NCBI GenBank assembly: GCA_007361935.1
Contig: CP041667.1
Coordinates: 2,880,501 to 2,944,500, forward strand
Direction of reading: 5' to 3'
DNA: 64,000 bases
Source of the DNA: Lachnospiraceae bacterium KGMB03038
GTDB lineage: Bacteria; Bacillota; Clostridia; Lachnospirales; Lachnospiraceae
Below the pieces are notes generated by a model that saw only the letters and a program-made list of their open reading frames with translations, ran no database searches and was not told the DNA's origin. The position numbers and the translations under genes are program-made. Shown here one piece after another: positions 34,182 through 43,090 of this stretch. Every line of letters starts with the position of its first letter. The first letter of the stretch is position 1.

Positions 34182-34436
34182 TTACGCCTGCTGATGCCGG
34201 TATTTTTCTCTGGTGGCAAGACCGCCCCGGATATGGCGCTCAGATTTATTTACATCCAGCACTTTACGAACTTCTGAAGCCAGGCCTGGATTGATCTGCC
34301 GGAGGCGCTCGGTTACATCCTTATGTATGGTACTCTTACTTACCCCGAATTTTTTCGCCGTCTGCCTCACCGTCGCCTTGTGTTCAATGATATAACTGGC
34401 AATCTCTACCGCCCGCTCTTCAATATAATCTTTCAA
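34182..34436 (-). CDS. spoIIID: Sporulation transcriptional regulator SpoIIID
   Basis: 84 residues from a TTG start at 34436, chosen because GGGGGA lies seven bases upstream and the protein then begins KDYIEERAVEIASYIIEHKA exactly as in the family. The helix-turn-helix TVRQTAKKFGVSKSTIHKDV and the basic C-terminus (GLATREKYRHQQA) are conserved. SpoIIID is a mother-cell regulator acting early in sigma-E-dependent spore development. Its presence marks the organism as a spore former or a recent descendant of one. Single gene. Confidence 0.93.
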   Translation of the reverse strand: MKDYIEERAVEIASYIIEHKATVRQTAKKFGVSKSTIHKDVTERLRQINPGLASEVRKVLDVNKSERHIRGGLATREKYRHQQA

Positions 34437-34530
34437 GAAAAATCCCCCTGCAAACATTGTTTTTACAATCTATGCAGGGGAATTCCAAGTCATACCTCCC
34501 ATATTTCATCCCTGGTCACATTCACCAGAT

Positions 34531-35238
34531 CTACTCCACTATTTGCTTTTGAATTTTCTCCGGCAAATACTTTGCCAGTTCCTCTACCAACTCGTATACC
34601 TTCGTCCCTGGTGCAATCTCTGCCGGAGTTTTCCCCTCTCCATTCTTTATAATTCTCTTCGCATATCGTATTGCCAGCTTCGGATTCCCTTTCATCAACA
34701 GAATTTCAAAAATATCTTTCATATTCTTTTGATATTTCCCAAGACCTAGCGTTGTAAACTTATCATTTAGAAACTGGATATATTCTATTCGGTGGTTATT
34801 GGACGTATAGTAGGCAAAATGAAGTAAGAACCAAAATTCAATACATTCATTACTCCACGCAGTATGATACTGTAAATCCGGATTTTCCTTATTTAGCTGT
34901 TCTGCACGGTGTACGACGCCATTGAAATCTCCGGCCGGAAAACTATCTTTATCATAAACGCACCATATCTGCCCTCTTTTGATTTTATGCTTTTTTACAT
35001 ATCGTTCGGCCATCCCAATCACTCGCATGGTTTCCGCCTGGCATGGTTCTATTTCAATCAGCACCATGTCCCGATAGACAGGGTTGTCCTCGATTAATTT
35101 CTTAAACCCTTCAAAGTATCGGGGTTCTGTCTGCTGACCTTCACAGAAGATATAGTAACGGTATTCTTTCATTTCCATGTATTCTTGGCGGCGTTTTTTC
35201 TTCCATGCGTCCATTCCAGCTTTCTTAGGCATTGACAC
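34531..35238 (-). CDS. RloB family protein (AbiL-like partner)
   Basis: 235 residues with YRYYIFCEGQQTEPRYFEGF (glutamate of the TOPRIM-like fold) and IWCVYDKDSFPAGDFNGVV (DxD), typical of RloB proteins. The N-terminus is basic (AWKKKRRQEYMEMKEY). RloB is thought to be a nuclease-like effector paired with an SMC-type ATPase. It overlaps the ATPase gene by 14 bp. This pair is the arrangement of the AbiL abortive infection system and of RloA/RloB genes often found beside type I restriction loci, as here. Confidence 0.85.
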   Translation of the reverse strand: MSMPKKAGMDAWKKKRRQEYMEMKEYRYYIFCEGQQTEPRYFEGFKKLIEDNPVYRDMVLIEIEPCQAETMRVIGMAERYVKKHKIKRGQIWCVYDKDSFPAGDFNGVVHRAEQLNKENPDLQYHTAWSNECIEFWFLLHFAYYTSNNHRIEYIQFLNDKFTTLGLGKYQKNMKDIFEILLMKGNPKLAIRYAKRIIKNGEGKTPAEIAPGTKVYELVEELAKYLPEKIQKQIVE

Positions 35239-36451
35239 TCCCCCAATCTATGATTTTTCTGAGGTATGGATCAGCGCCGTATTTCCCTTCCAAATACTGC
35301 TTGTCAAACTTTGCATCCTTACGGACAGATTCCCCTTTGCTGTTCTTAAATTCAACCAAAGAATACAGCTTGGAATTCTGGCTGTTCCCTTTAGCCACAA
35401 ACCAGATTTCGTCTCTGCGGAACACTTCACTGTTCATGGTTGACAGATCATGCGATGTAAAGATCAACTGAGCGCCTTTACGATTCGCTTCCATGTCGTT
35501 ATATAGCATAATAATGTAGCGCAGTAAGACGGGATGAATTTTTGCATCCAATTCATCAATTACTAAAGTTGTTCCATCAATCAAACTTTCTGCAATAAAT
35601 GGAAGCAATCCAAATAATTTTTTTGTACCGCTGGACTCGTCTGACAGATTCAGTTCTGTTTCATATCCATCTACTTCATGTTTTGTAAAAACTTCTATGT
35701 GATCATGTTCCATTTCTTCCACACGAAAATCCAGAATATCCAGATCCATTTCCTGAATCATTTTCAAAACCAGATCTTTTACATCTTCCGAATTTGCAAT
35801 CGCCATACGCAGTTCCTGCACTGGATTTCCATAATTCATAAAACTAATTCCAAATTCAAACCAATCCAGCACATCATTTACGACTTCATTTTTTCGATAA
35901 GTGATTCCAAGATAGGAAAGTAACGGAAGCGTATCCGACAATTCATCACTTATTTTTAACTTCGCAAAAACACCTTTCAAAATGATTCCCTTATCATCTC
36001 TCTCAAAAAGTGCTGATCTTCTTCCGGTGTCTAACTTTACACGCTCCAGACGTTCATATAAAACCAGATCGCGCTTTACACTTAATATATATCGATATTC
36101 AGCCAGCTTCGTTCTGAAAAACACTTCAAATTCCGTAGGTTCTTCTTTTTTCTCTTCTGAAAAAGCAAACGGCTCAATGACCAGTTTTTTTCGAGGAATG
36201 ACACGTTCCTCATTATCACTGGTTGCATATAATGGTCGAAGTACCTTTAATGACAAACTATGCAGAGCTTCAAGAACATTTGATTTTCCGCCGCCATTCG
36301 GTCCATAAATAGCGGACACCGGCAAATATAACTCACCATCTTTATCCTTGATAATCCGATCTTCATGTTCAGAAATGGCGGCAGCCTGCATATCAAACGT
36401 TGCCTCATCTCGTATGCTCTTAAAATTTCTAACTGTAAATTGACACAACAT
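35225..36451 (-). CDS. RloA-like AAA ATPase (AbiL-like system)
   Basis: 408 residues from the ATG at 36451, with GGAGGTG directly upstream; the ATG at 36466 overlaps that site. OLD/SMC-type ATPase: FTVRNFKSIRDEATFDM, Walker A YGPNGGGKSNVLEAL at about 49-63, signature LSDESSGTKKLFGLLPF and Walker B TLVIDELDAKIHP, then H-loop FTSHDLSTMN. It lacks the TOPRIM domain of OLD, which RloB supplies. Likely senses phage infection and activates RloB. AT-rich relative to the chromosome. A small palindrome lies upstream at 36525-36539. Confidence 0.88.
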   Translation of the reverse strand: MLCQFTVRNFKSIRDEATFDMQAAAISEHEDRIIKDKDGELYLPVSAIYGPNGGGKSNVLEALHSLSLKVLRPLYATSDNEERVIPRKKLVIEPFAFSEEKKEEPTEFEVFFRTKLAEYRYILSVKRDLVLYERLERVKLDTGRRSALFERDDKGIILKGVFAKLKISDELSDTLPLLSYLGITYRKNEVVNDVLDWFEFGISFMNYGNPVQELRMAIANSEDVKDLVLKMIQEMDLDILDFRVEEMEHDHIEVFTKHEVDGYETELNLSDESSGTKKLFGLLPFIAESLIDGTTLVIDELDAKIHPVLLRYIIMLYNDMEANRKGAQLIFTSHDLSTMNSEVFRRDEIWFVAKGNSQNSKLYSLVEFKNSKGESVRKDAKFDKQYLEGKYGADPYLRKIIDWGSVNA

Positions 36452-36524
36452 AGTAGTCACCTCCAAATCCCTCTCTATCTATATTATCTATTATATCTCT
36501 TATCCCCATTTTGTAAACAATATT

Positions 36525-36539
36525 TGAGATAAAATCTCA
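36525..36539. promoter_or_regulatory. Palindrome upstream of the RloA/RloB genes
   Basis: TGAGAT-AAA-ATCTCA, a perfect inverted repeat 74 bp upstream of the RloA start, in an AT-rich gap. Candidate operator; the remaining 36467-36720 gap shows nothing else I can name. Confidence 0.35.
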
Positions 36540-36720
36540 TATTTTTATTTGTAATTATCAAAAAATGAAGATCCTACATATACTTTACATAGAATCTCCA
36601 TCATTACTTTCTGTTTCTTTTGCGACCTGATCCGCTGCAGTCTAAATCGCTCTTTAAACCCGTTCTGAATTAGCAGCTATTAAAATTTTATTAAATAATC
36701 GGTGGTTACTGCCACTGAGT

Positions 36721-37209
36721 TTGGATTATGAAATCTATAATTTACATTATGAGAAGTTTCAAGATGGAACGGTGAAATGTATTGAAGATGAAATACCGTT
36801 TGAGGTACCGGAGGGGTGGATGTGGAGTCGTTTGACATCAATATGCAGTCTTATTTCAGACATCGACCATAAGATGCCAAAAGCAGTTGATGATGGGGTT
36901 TTATTCTTGTCGGCAAAAGATTTGTTGAATAATGGAACTATCAATTACACCGATGATGTGAAAATGATAAGTGAGGAAGATTTTTTGCGTTTGTCTAGGA
37001 AGGCACTTCCTCAAAAGAATGATATAATTTACTCTCGTATTGGGGCTTGTTTGGGAAAGGCTCGTGTGGTTACAAAGGATATTCGTTTTATAGTTTCATA
37101 TTCTTGTTGCACAATTAGGCCAGTAATCATCGACTCTACTTTTTTGGCATCAATTCTTGATGGTAATTTTGTGGGAGTATCCCAAAGTTTGTGTAAACCT
37201 TCAAACTGA
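36721..37209 (+). pseudogene. Partial type I restriction specificity (hsdS) cassette, truncated by an insertion sequence
   Basis: The frame opens with TTG and no recognisable ribosome site, then EIYNLHYEKFQDGTVKCIED, nearly identical to residues about 70-100 of the full HsdS read in the opposite direction at 41468-41388. A target-recognition domain follows (LISDIDHKMPKAVDDGVLFL, IIYSRIGACLGKARVV) and breaks off at GNFVGVSQ where the IS256-type element begins (37187); the last residues are IS sequence. It lacks the N-terminal conserved region, as expected for a silent recombination cassette rather than an independent gene. Inverted to the active gene. Confidence 0.75.
36739..36819 (+). repeat. 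Left arm of an inverted repeat shared by the hsdS cassette and hsdS
   Basis: 81 bp that match 41388-41468 in reverse complement with about nine mismatches by eye, including a 20-bp identical block starting AATTTACATTATGAG. Homology of this size could support inversion of the segment between them. Confidence 0.7.
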
Positions 37210-37244
37210 TGTAAGATAGACTTACCAGTTTGGAGGTTTATTTT

Positions 37245-38492
37245 ATGGCAAGGAAAAAGGATACCCCACAAAAAGCAGCCCTTCGAGAAATGATGGGCAA
37301 CTACATGAAAGAAAACAATGTTAAAGTCAAAGATGGGACAGATGTTAACTCTATCATGCGGGACATGATGTCCATCATTCTGGAAGGTGTTCTGGACCAG
37401 GAGATGGACGAGGACTTAGGTTATTCTAAGTATGATTATCGTAACAAGGAAACGGATAATTCCAGAAATGGACATTCTCAGAAAACAATGCATACCAGCT
37501 ATGGAGACATGGAAATCGACATCCCCAGGGACAGGAAAGGCGAGTTTGAACCGCAGATTGTCAAGAAATACCAGAATACTGTCACTCAGGACATGGAGGA
37601 AAAGATCATCTCTATGTATGCCAAAGGAATGACCACGAATGATATTGAAAGCCATATGCGTGAACTATACGACATCGAAATCTCTGACAGCACCATCAGC
37701 CGAATCACTGATAAGATCCTTCCCATTGTGAAAGAATGGCAGGAAAGGCCATTGGAAGAGATTTATGCCGTGGTTTTCATGGACGCCATCCATTACCATG
37801 TGCGCAATGAAGGCCGGATTGTAAAACGTGCGGTTTATATCGCCATTGGGATTGACATGGAAGGACATAAAGACGTGCTTGGCATGTATGTGGGCCAAAA
37901 CGAAAGCGCGAAATTCTGGCTTTCCATTTTGAACGGGCTAAGGAACCGCGGGGTAGAAGATATCCTGATTGCATGTGTGGATGGGCTGACAGGATTTCCT
38001 CAGGCAATTGAGGCGGTATTTCCCCAGACAGAAATCCAGCAATGCATCATTCATCAGATTCGGAATACAACGAAGTTCGTTTCCTATAAGGAACTCAAGC
38101 CCCTGATGGCTGATCTGAAACGTGTATATGCGGCTCCAACAGAAGAAATCGCATTAGCAGAGCTGGACAGCTTTGATGACAAATGGAGCGGAAAATACCC
38201 GAAAATAGCGAAATCCTGGAAAGATAACTGGGTGAATCTTTCGACTTATTTTAAGTACCCGGAAGCGGTCCGCTGTCTGATCTATACTACCAATGCAATT
38301 GAGGGATTTAATCGCCAGCTCCGGAAAGTCACAAAATCCAAGACAGTGTTTCCTTCCGATGAGAGCCTTTTAAAAATGCTGTATTTGGCCATGATGGATA
38401 TCACGAAAAAATGGACAGGCCACCGACAGGATTGGGGACAGATCCATTCGCAGCTGGAGATATTTTTTGAAGAACGATTATCTGGATTATAA
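37245..38492 (+). CDS. IS256 family transposase (element A)
   Basis: 415 residues from the ATG at 37245 with GGAGG eight bases upstream. IS256/MULE-type transposase: DDE residues in VVFMDAIHYHV, ACVDGLTGFPQAIEAVFP and TNAIEGFNRQLRKV, and the conserved CIIHQIRN segment. Complete and uninterrupted. It catalyses movement of element A. Confidence 0.92.
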   Translation: MARKKDTPQKAALREMMGNYMKENNVKVKDGTDVNSIMRDMMSIILEGVLDQEMDEDLGYSKYDYRNKETDNSRNGHSQKTMHTSYGDMEIDIPRDRKGEFEPQIVKKYQNTVTQDMEEKIISMYAKGMTTNDIESHMRELYDIEISDSTISRITDKILPIVKEWQERPLEEIYAVVFMDAIHYHVRNEGRIVKRAVYIAIGIDMEGHKDVLGMYVGQNESAKFWLSILNGLRNRGVEDILIACVDGLTGFPQAIEAVFPQTEIQQCIIHQIRNTTKFVSYKELKPLMADLKRVYAAPTEEIALAELDSFDDKWSGKYPKIAKSWKDNWVNLSTYFKYPEAVRCLIYTTNAIEGFNRQLRKVTKSKTVFPSDESLLKMLYLAMMDITKKWTGHRQDWGQIHSQLEIFFEERLSGL

Positions 38493-38551
38493 GCCGTTTC
38501 TGTGGTCAAGCAGGGCTGGCCAAGCCAGCTCTGCTGATAACGTATAATTAA

Positions 38552-39884
38552 TTTCGCAAAATCAATTTCATAAAAATAGACATGGTCTATAGCCGTTTGG
38601 TAAAATCAAGTCACCACAACTAAATCTATCAAAGGAGGCTATAGAACCATGTCTGATAAGATTATACAGCTAAATGAGGACTTAATAAAGCATGATTTAA
38701 AGGATCTTGTCCGTAACAGTGTCGAAGAAACATTAAACGCCCTGCTCGATAAGGAAGCCGACGAATTAGTCAACGCTGAAAAGTATGAGCGCTCCTCTGA
38801 CCGCCAGGGATATCGTTCCGGCCATTATAAGCGAAATCTCCACACTACCGCAGGGGAAGTCGAACTGAAGGTTCCTAAACTGAAAGGGGTTCCTTTCGAG
38901 ACAGCCATTATCGAAAGATATCGTCGCAGAGAATCTTCCGTGGAAGAAGCTCTTATTGAGATGTATCTGGCCGGTGTTTCTGTCCGACGCGTGGAAGATA
39001 TCACCGAAGCCTTATGGGGAACGAAAGTATCCCCTGGAACCATCAGTAACCTGAATAAAAAGGCTTATGAGCATATTGAAACCTGGCGTACCCGTCCGCT
39101 TTCCGGGAACTATCCTTATGTTTACGTAGATGGTGTTTACCTGAAACGTAGCTGGGGCGGCGAGATCCAGAACGTTTCTGTTCTCGTTGCCATTGGCGTC
39201 AGTCAGGATGGCTGCCGGGAAATCCTTGGTGCTGCGGAAGGGATGAAAGAGGATCGTGAAAGCTGGCGTTCTTTCTTCGTATGGTTGAAAGAACGCGGGC
39301 TTACTGGTGTACGTTTGATCATCGGCGATAAGAATCTCGGTATGCTTGAAACCATTCCGGAAGTCTTTCCGGATGCCAGATATCAGCGCTGTACGGTTCA
39401 TTTTTACAGAAATATATTTTCTGTTACCCCCCGTAACAAGATGAAAACGGTAGCGCTTATGCTCAAGGCGATCCATGCGCAGGAAAGCAAGGAAGCCGCC
39501 CGTGAAAAAGCAATCCAGGTAGCGGAGAAACTCCGTGCCATGAAGCTTGCTAAAGCTGCCAAGAAGGTAGAGGACGGGATTGAAGAAACCTTGACCTATA
39601 TGGATTTTCCTACGCAGCATTGGACCCGGATCCGAACCAATAACGCTATTGAGCGCCTCAACCGTGAGATTAAACGGCGTACAAAAGCGATCGGTGCTTT
39701 TCCTGACGGGCAGAGTGCCTTGATGCTCGTATGTGCCAGACTGCGTCACGTAGCAGCAACCAGTTGGGGAGCCAGACGCTATATGAATATGGATCATCTT
39801 TTCAAAACAGAAGAGGATCTGCTGTCTGATATCATAGCCGGCTGACTACCGGCTGCTAAACGGCTAGGTTTTGATTTTGCGAAA
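38552..39884 (+). mobile_element. IS256-family element B, nested in element A
   Basis: TTTCGCAAAATCAA at 38552-38565 is the exact inverse of TTGATTTTGCGAAA at 39871-39884. One transposase gene lies between. It sits between the element A transposase and the element A right end. Exact outer limits and target duplication are not clear; the ends may extend a few bases further. Confidence 0.65.
38649..39845 (+). CDS. IS256 family transposase (element B)
   Basis: 398 residues, ATG at 38649 with AAAGGAGG upstream. Conserved N-terminal block GYRSGHYKRNLHTTAGEVEL, DDE residues in YVYVDGVYLKRSWGG, LIIGDKNLGMLETIPEVFP and NNAIERLNREIKRRTKAIG, and the RCTVHFYRNIF segment. Clearly a different subgroup from element A. 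Complete. Confidence 0.92.
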   Translation: MSDKIIQLNEDLIKHDLKDLVRNSVEETLNALLDKEADELVNAEKYERSSDRQGYRSGHYKRNLHTTAGEVELKVPKLKGVPFETAIIERYRRRESSVEEALIEMYLAGVSVRRVEDITEALWGTKVSPGTISNLNKKAYEHIETWRTRPLSGNYPYVYVDGVYLKRSWGGEIQNVSVLVAIGVSQDGCREILGAAEGMKEDRESWRSFFVWLKERGLTGVRLIIGDKNLGMLETIPEVFPDARYQRCTVHFYRNIFSVTPRNKMKTVALMLKAIHAQESKEAAREKAIQVAEKLRAMKLAKAAKKVEDGIEETLTYMDFPTQHWTRIRTNNAIERLNREIKRRTKAIGAFPDGQSALMLVCARLRHVAATSWGARRYMNMDHLFKTEEDLLSDIIAG

Positions 39885-40044
39885 AACTATTGACACTATC
39901 GCTCTGCTTGACATGTCTGGAAACTGCATTATAATACAAGCAGGGGCAGGACCTCAAAAAATCGGCTCTGCCCAAAGTAACTAATAACATATCTTATATC
40001 AGTTTTTTTAGTTTACACAAAACTTGAAACGGTCTCGAAAATGT

Positions 40045-40074
40045 AGAAAAGGCCCTCAACTAAGGCTCTTTTCT
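40045..40074 (-). terminator. Terminator at the end of hsdS
   Basis: On the minus strand AGAAAAGAGCC pairs with GGCCTTTTCT around a short loop; the hairpin overlaps the hsdS stop codon. It is intact, showing that the insertion lies outside hsdS. Confidence 0.55.
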
Positions 40075-41663
40075 ATCATTTCAACAAAGGCAAATGCAGT
40101 AGTAATAGCATTTTTAATCCGTTGTTGCTCAGAGGCTGGTGGAATTGGAACCAGTATTTCTTTCAACGTTATTGGTTTTAGCTCTTTTTGATTTGTGGAA
40201 CCTTCACCTTTTTTCTCAAGCACACTTTGGTTTGCTTTCATAAATATATACAGATAAAATGTTTGTATGCTGCGAAATCCACGAATAATGGTTACATGCG
40301 AATCCGGCACTATCGGTAAACCGAGACTGTTGTCAGTCGTTCTGTAGTATCCAACACGCCCTAAAGTACCTGTGCCAGTAGAGTTGACTACCACATCACC
40401 ATCATGCATATATTCTTCATTCGGGTATTTGTCTAATATGCTTTCATCCAGATACAATGCTAGCCCGGTATCGATGCCATTATATTTTGTATTACATTTT
40501 TGTGCAAAAACAAGCGTATTACTTTTCGTGGTATATTTTGGCGATTTTCCACGACGAATTTCCTTAATACAGCAATTCTTCAGCCGCAACCATTCCCATG
40601 AGTCAGGAATATCATATGGTATTTCTTCGTCAATACAACACACATCTTCTCCAATCTTCTCATAATAAGAGTTATCCTCACCTTTAAAGATAACAGACTC
40701 CTTCTTATTACGCTTGATTTTGCCCTGTTTGATGAGCTCTTCTTTTTCTTGTCGTATACGTTTCAGAAGAACAGAAGCTGGTTCATCGTTAGGATCCTGA
40801 GGTACAAGTTTACCACGGATAGCAAGATCAAGAATTTTTGCTTTCGCTTTTGCTACATATTCTACCAATTCTACTTTGCTATCTTCGATAGGAGAAATAA
40901 TATGTTCTGCTTTACAAATAGCCATTATTATTTTAGCCATTTCTTGTAAAGGAGGGATCGGAAGCAATACCTTTTGAAATTCGTTAAAATTTATATTTTC
41001 TACAGTTGTACCTGACTTAGTATATTTTAGAAGTAACTGTGCCTCCATGCCCTTTAGACATACATAAATGTATTCTGTAAGTTGTGGCATATAGAGAACA
41101 ATGGCCTTTAGATCCTGATTGATTGTTGCTCGTTCTTTGAGAATAGATACTGGCAATGTATGTCTTAGGATTCCACTACGTGTAACGAGTAATAATGTAT
41201 CTGGTTGGTACATCTGCATTTGTTCTACGCCCAATGCGCTCAATCGTAACTGTGAAGAAGTTATATATTTGCTTTTCATGTCTTTGGATGTTACCCAAAG
41301 AATCTCTCCATCCCAAAATTCTCGATGAGATGTTGAAGGCGTTTTCCCTCCGGAAAAGGCAGCAAGATTGGATAAGCGATCCCATGCCCACCCTTCCGGC
41401 ACCTCAAACGGTATCTCATCTTCAATACATTTCACTGTTCCGTCCAAGAACTTCTCATAATGTAAATTATCCTCACCCTTAAAGATAATTGTGTCCTTCT
41501 TGATATCCTTTGCCTTTAGTTTTCCTTCTTCAACCATTTTCTTTTTTTCTTGTCGGATTCGTTCCAGAAGTACAGAAGCCGGCTCATCATTCGGATCCTG
41601 CGGCACCAGTTTGCCACGAATCGCAAGGTCAAGTATTTTTTGTCTCAGTGCTTTTGTATCCAT
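40056..41663 (-). CDS. hsdS: Type I restriction-modification specificity subunit
   Basis: 535 residues with two target-recognition domains separated by a repeated conserved region: KILDLAIRGKLVPQDPNDEP occurs near residue 9 and again near 275. First TRD about 75-260, second about 340-530. HsdS selects the DNA sequence that the complex methylates or cuts. The start codon ATG shares one base with the hsdM stop. An inverted partial copy of its first-TRD boundary lies at 36721-37186, so the gene may be able to exchange its first TRD. AT-rich. Confidence 0.92.
   Translation of the reverse strand: MDTKALRQKILDLAIRGKLVPQDPNDEPASVLLERIRQEKKKMVEEGKLKAKDIKKDTIIFKGEDNLHYEKFLDGTVKCIEDEIPFEVPEGWAWDRLSNLAAFSGGKTPSTSHREFWDGEILWVTSKDMKSKYITSSQLRLSALGVEQMQMYQPDTLLLVTRSGILRHTLPVSILKERATINQDLKAIVLYMPQLTEYIYVCLKGMEAQLLLKYTKSGTTVENINFNEFQKVLLPIPPLQEMAKIIMAICKAEHIISPIEDSKVELVEYVAKAKAKILDLAIRGKLVPQDPNDEPASVLLKRIRQEKEELIKQGKIKRNKKESVIFKGEDNSYYEKIGEDVCCIDEEIPYDIPDSWEWLRLKNCCIKEIRRGKSPKYTTKSNTLVFAQKCNTKYNGIDTGLALYLDESILDKYPNEEYMHDGDVVVNSTGTGTLGRVGYYRTTDNSLGLPIVPDSHVTIIRGFRSIQTFYLYIFMKANQSVLEKKGEGSTNQKELKPITLKEILVPIPPASEQQRIKNAITTAFAFVEMIEKSLS
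41388..41468 (-). repeat. Right arm of the hsdS inverted repeat
   Basis: Reverse-complement match to 36739-36819 at about 89% by eye; encodes the boundary between the HsdS N-terminal conserved region and its first recognition domain. Confidence 0.7.
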
Positions 41664-43090
41664 TATTCCTCTACCTCACCTATCAATTCTTCCAACTGTG
41701 CCACTGCCTTAGCAATATTGGATGATTTTTCTTTTATCATCTCTAATAACTCTGCAAGGGTATAATCATCTGCAGTGCTTTCTGTTTTAATCCATGTAAT
41801 ATCCAGACTTGTCTTATCTCTTGCGAGGATTTCTTCATAAGTAAATTTCCGCCATCTTCCATTCGGATTCTCTTCGCTGTATGTTTCTGTTCTGGAAGAA
41901 ATATCACCGTCTGCATAGCACTTTACAAACTCTTCAAAATGCTCCTCTTTCAACGGGTTCGTCTTTCCAAACGAAGGCATATCTGAACGAAGATCATAAA
42001 TCCATGTTTCTTTTGTATTTCCGGAGTCCGTCTTTCCTCTTGTAAAAAACAAAACATTTGTCTTAACACCCTGCGCATAAAAAATTCCGGTTGGCAACCG
42101 CAGAATTGTATGTAGATTACATTTTTCCATTAAATCCCGCCGGATTTTTTCTCCATCACCATCAGCAAATAATACATTATCTGGAAGTACAACAGCAGCA
42201 CGGGCAGTTCCGGTAGTTTTCAAACTGCGATAAATATGCTGTAAGAAATTTAACTGCTTATTACTGGTCGGATATGTAAAGTCATCGCGAGTTGCACGTT
42301 CTCCTCCCCTTTTCGTGCCAAAAGGGGGATTCGTCAGTACGACATCATATCCTTTCATTTGCTTTCCATAATTTGACAGCGTATCCCCAAGATAAATCGG
42401 GCCACTTATATCATGAAGCATGGCATTCATCAATGCTAACCGGTGTGTATCATGTACTAATTCACAACCTGAAAAAGCCTGTGTACGTTGAAACTCCTGC
42501 TCGTCCACAGACAAATCAAATAAATTATCGGTGTGTTCTTTTACATATCGATCTGCCGCAATCATAAATCCGAATGTTCCACACGCGGGATCATTGCAGT
42601 GCTCTCCCGCTTGTGGCGCAATCAAGCGTGTCATTATATTTATCAAAACGCGAGGGGTAAAATACTGACCTGCTCCAGATTTTTTCTCATTTGCATTCTT
42701 TTCAAGTAATCCTTCGTATAAATTCCCCAGCCCTTCTTCTTTCGCCGTGTACCAATCAAATTGATCAATGGTAACGATGATTTTCTCTAAATTTTTAGGC
42801 TCGTCTATATTTGTCTGCGCCCCTTGATAAATCTCTCGTACACGTCCAGTACTTTCTCCAAGCTTCTCCAATAGTTCCTTATAGAATTTTTTCAATTCAA
42901 TCCCTTGTTTACCAACTAATTTATCCCAACGATACTCTTCGGGAATTACTTCCTCACTGTCGGTCTCTTTGCACATTTTCAAGAACAGAATATATGTAAG
43001 CTCTGTCACATACTGATGATAAGTAATTCCATCATCCCGTAGCACATTACATAATCCCCATAATTTAGCCACTATCTCCTGATTATTCAC
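41663..43090 (-). CDS. hsdM: Type I restriction-modification methyltransferase subunit
   Basis: 475 residues. N-terminal HsdM helical domain, then SAM-binding motif DPACGTFGFMIAA and catalytic LTNPPFGTKRGG of N6-adenine methylases. The ATG overlaps the hsdR stop by 4 bp (ATGA). Works as an M2S complex with HsdS to methylate adenine, and with HsdR to restrict unmodified DNA. Intact. Confidence 0.95.
   Translation of the reverse strand: MNNQEIVAKLWGLCNVLRDDGITYHQYVTELTYILFLKMCKETDSEEVIPEEYRWDKLVGKQGIELKKFYKELLEKLGESTGRVREIYQGAQTNIDEPKNLEKIIVTIDQFDWYTAKEEGLGNLYEGLLEKNANEKKSGAGQYFTPRVLINIMTRLIAPQAGEHCNDPACGTFGFMIAADRYVKEHTDNLFDLSVDEQEFQRTQAFSGCELVHDTHRLALMNAMLHDISGPIYLGDTLSNYGKQMKGYDVVLTNPPFGTKRGGERATRDDFTYPTSNKQLNFLQHIYRSLKTTGTARAAVVLPDNVLFADGDGEKIRRDLMEKCNLHTILRLPTGIFYAQGVKTNVLFFTRGKTDSGNTKETWIYDLRSDMPSFGKTNPLKEEHFEEFVKCYADGDISSRTETYSEENPNGRWRKFTYEEILARDKTSLDITWIKTESTADDYTLAELLEMIKEKSSNIAKAVAQLEELIGEVEE

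Larger units (their letters stand above)
37187..40023 (+). mobile_element. IS256-family element A, carrying a second element in its right part
   Basis: Left end GTTTGTGTAAAC (37187-37198) followed by AAACTGATGTAAGATA; right end is the reverse complement of GTTTTGTGTAAAC with AAACTGATATAAGATA (40023 inwards). The transposase gene is at 37245-38492, and a second, unrelated IS256-family element (38552-39884) lies between it and the right end. It separates the partial hsdS cassette from hsdS. No convincing 8-9 bp target duplication was found at the outer ends. Confidence 0.7.

Noticed and set aside
37179..40031. Target duplication around IS256 element A
   Set aside because: Flanks ..CCCAAAG and CTTGAAAC do not match over 8-9 bp, so no duplication is claimed.
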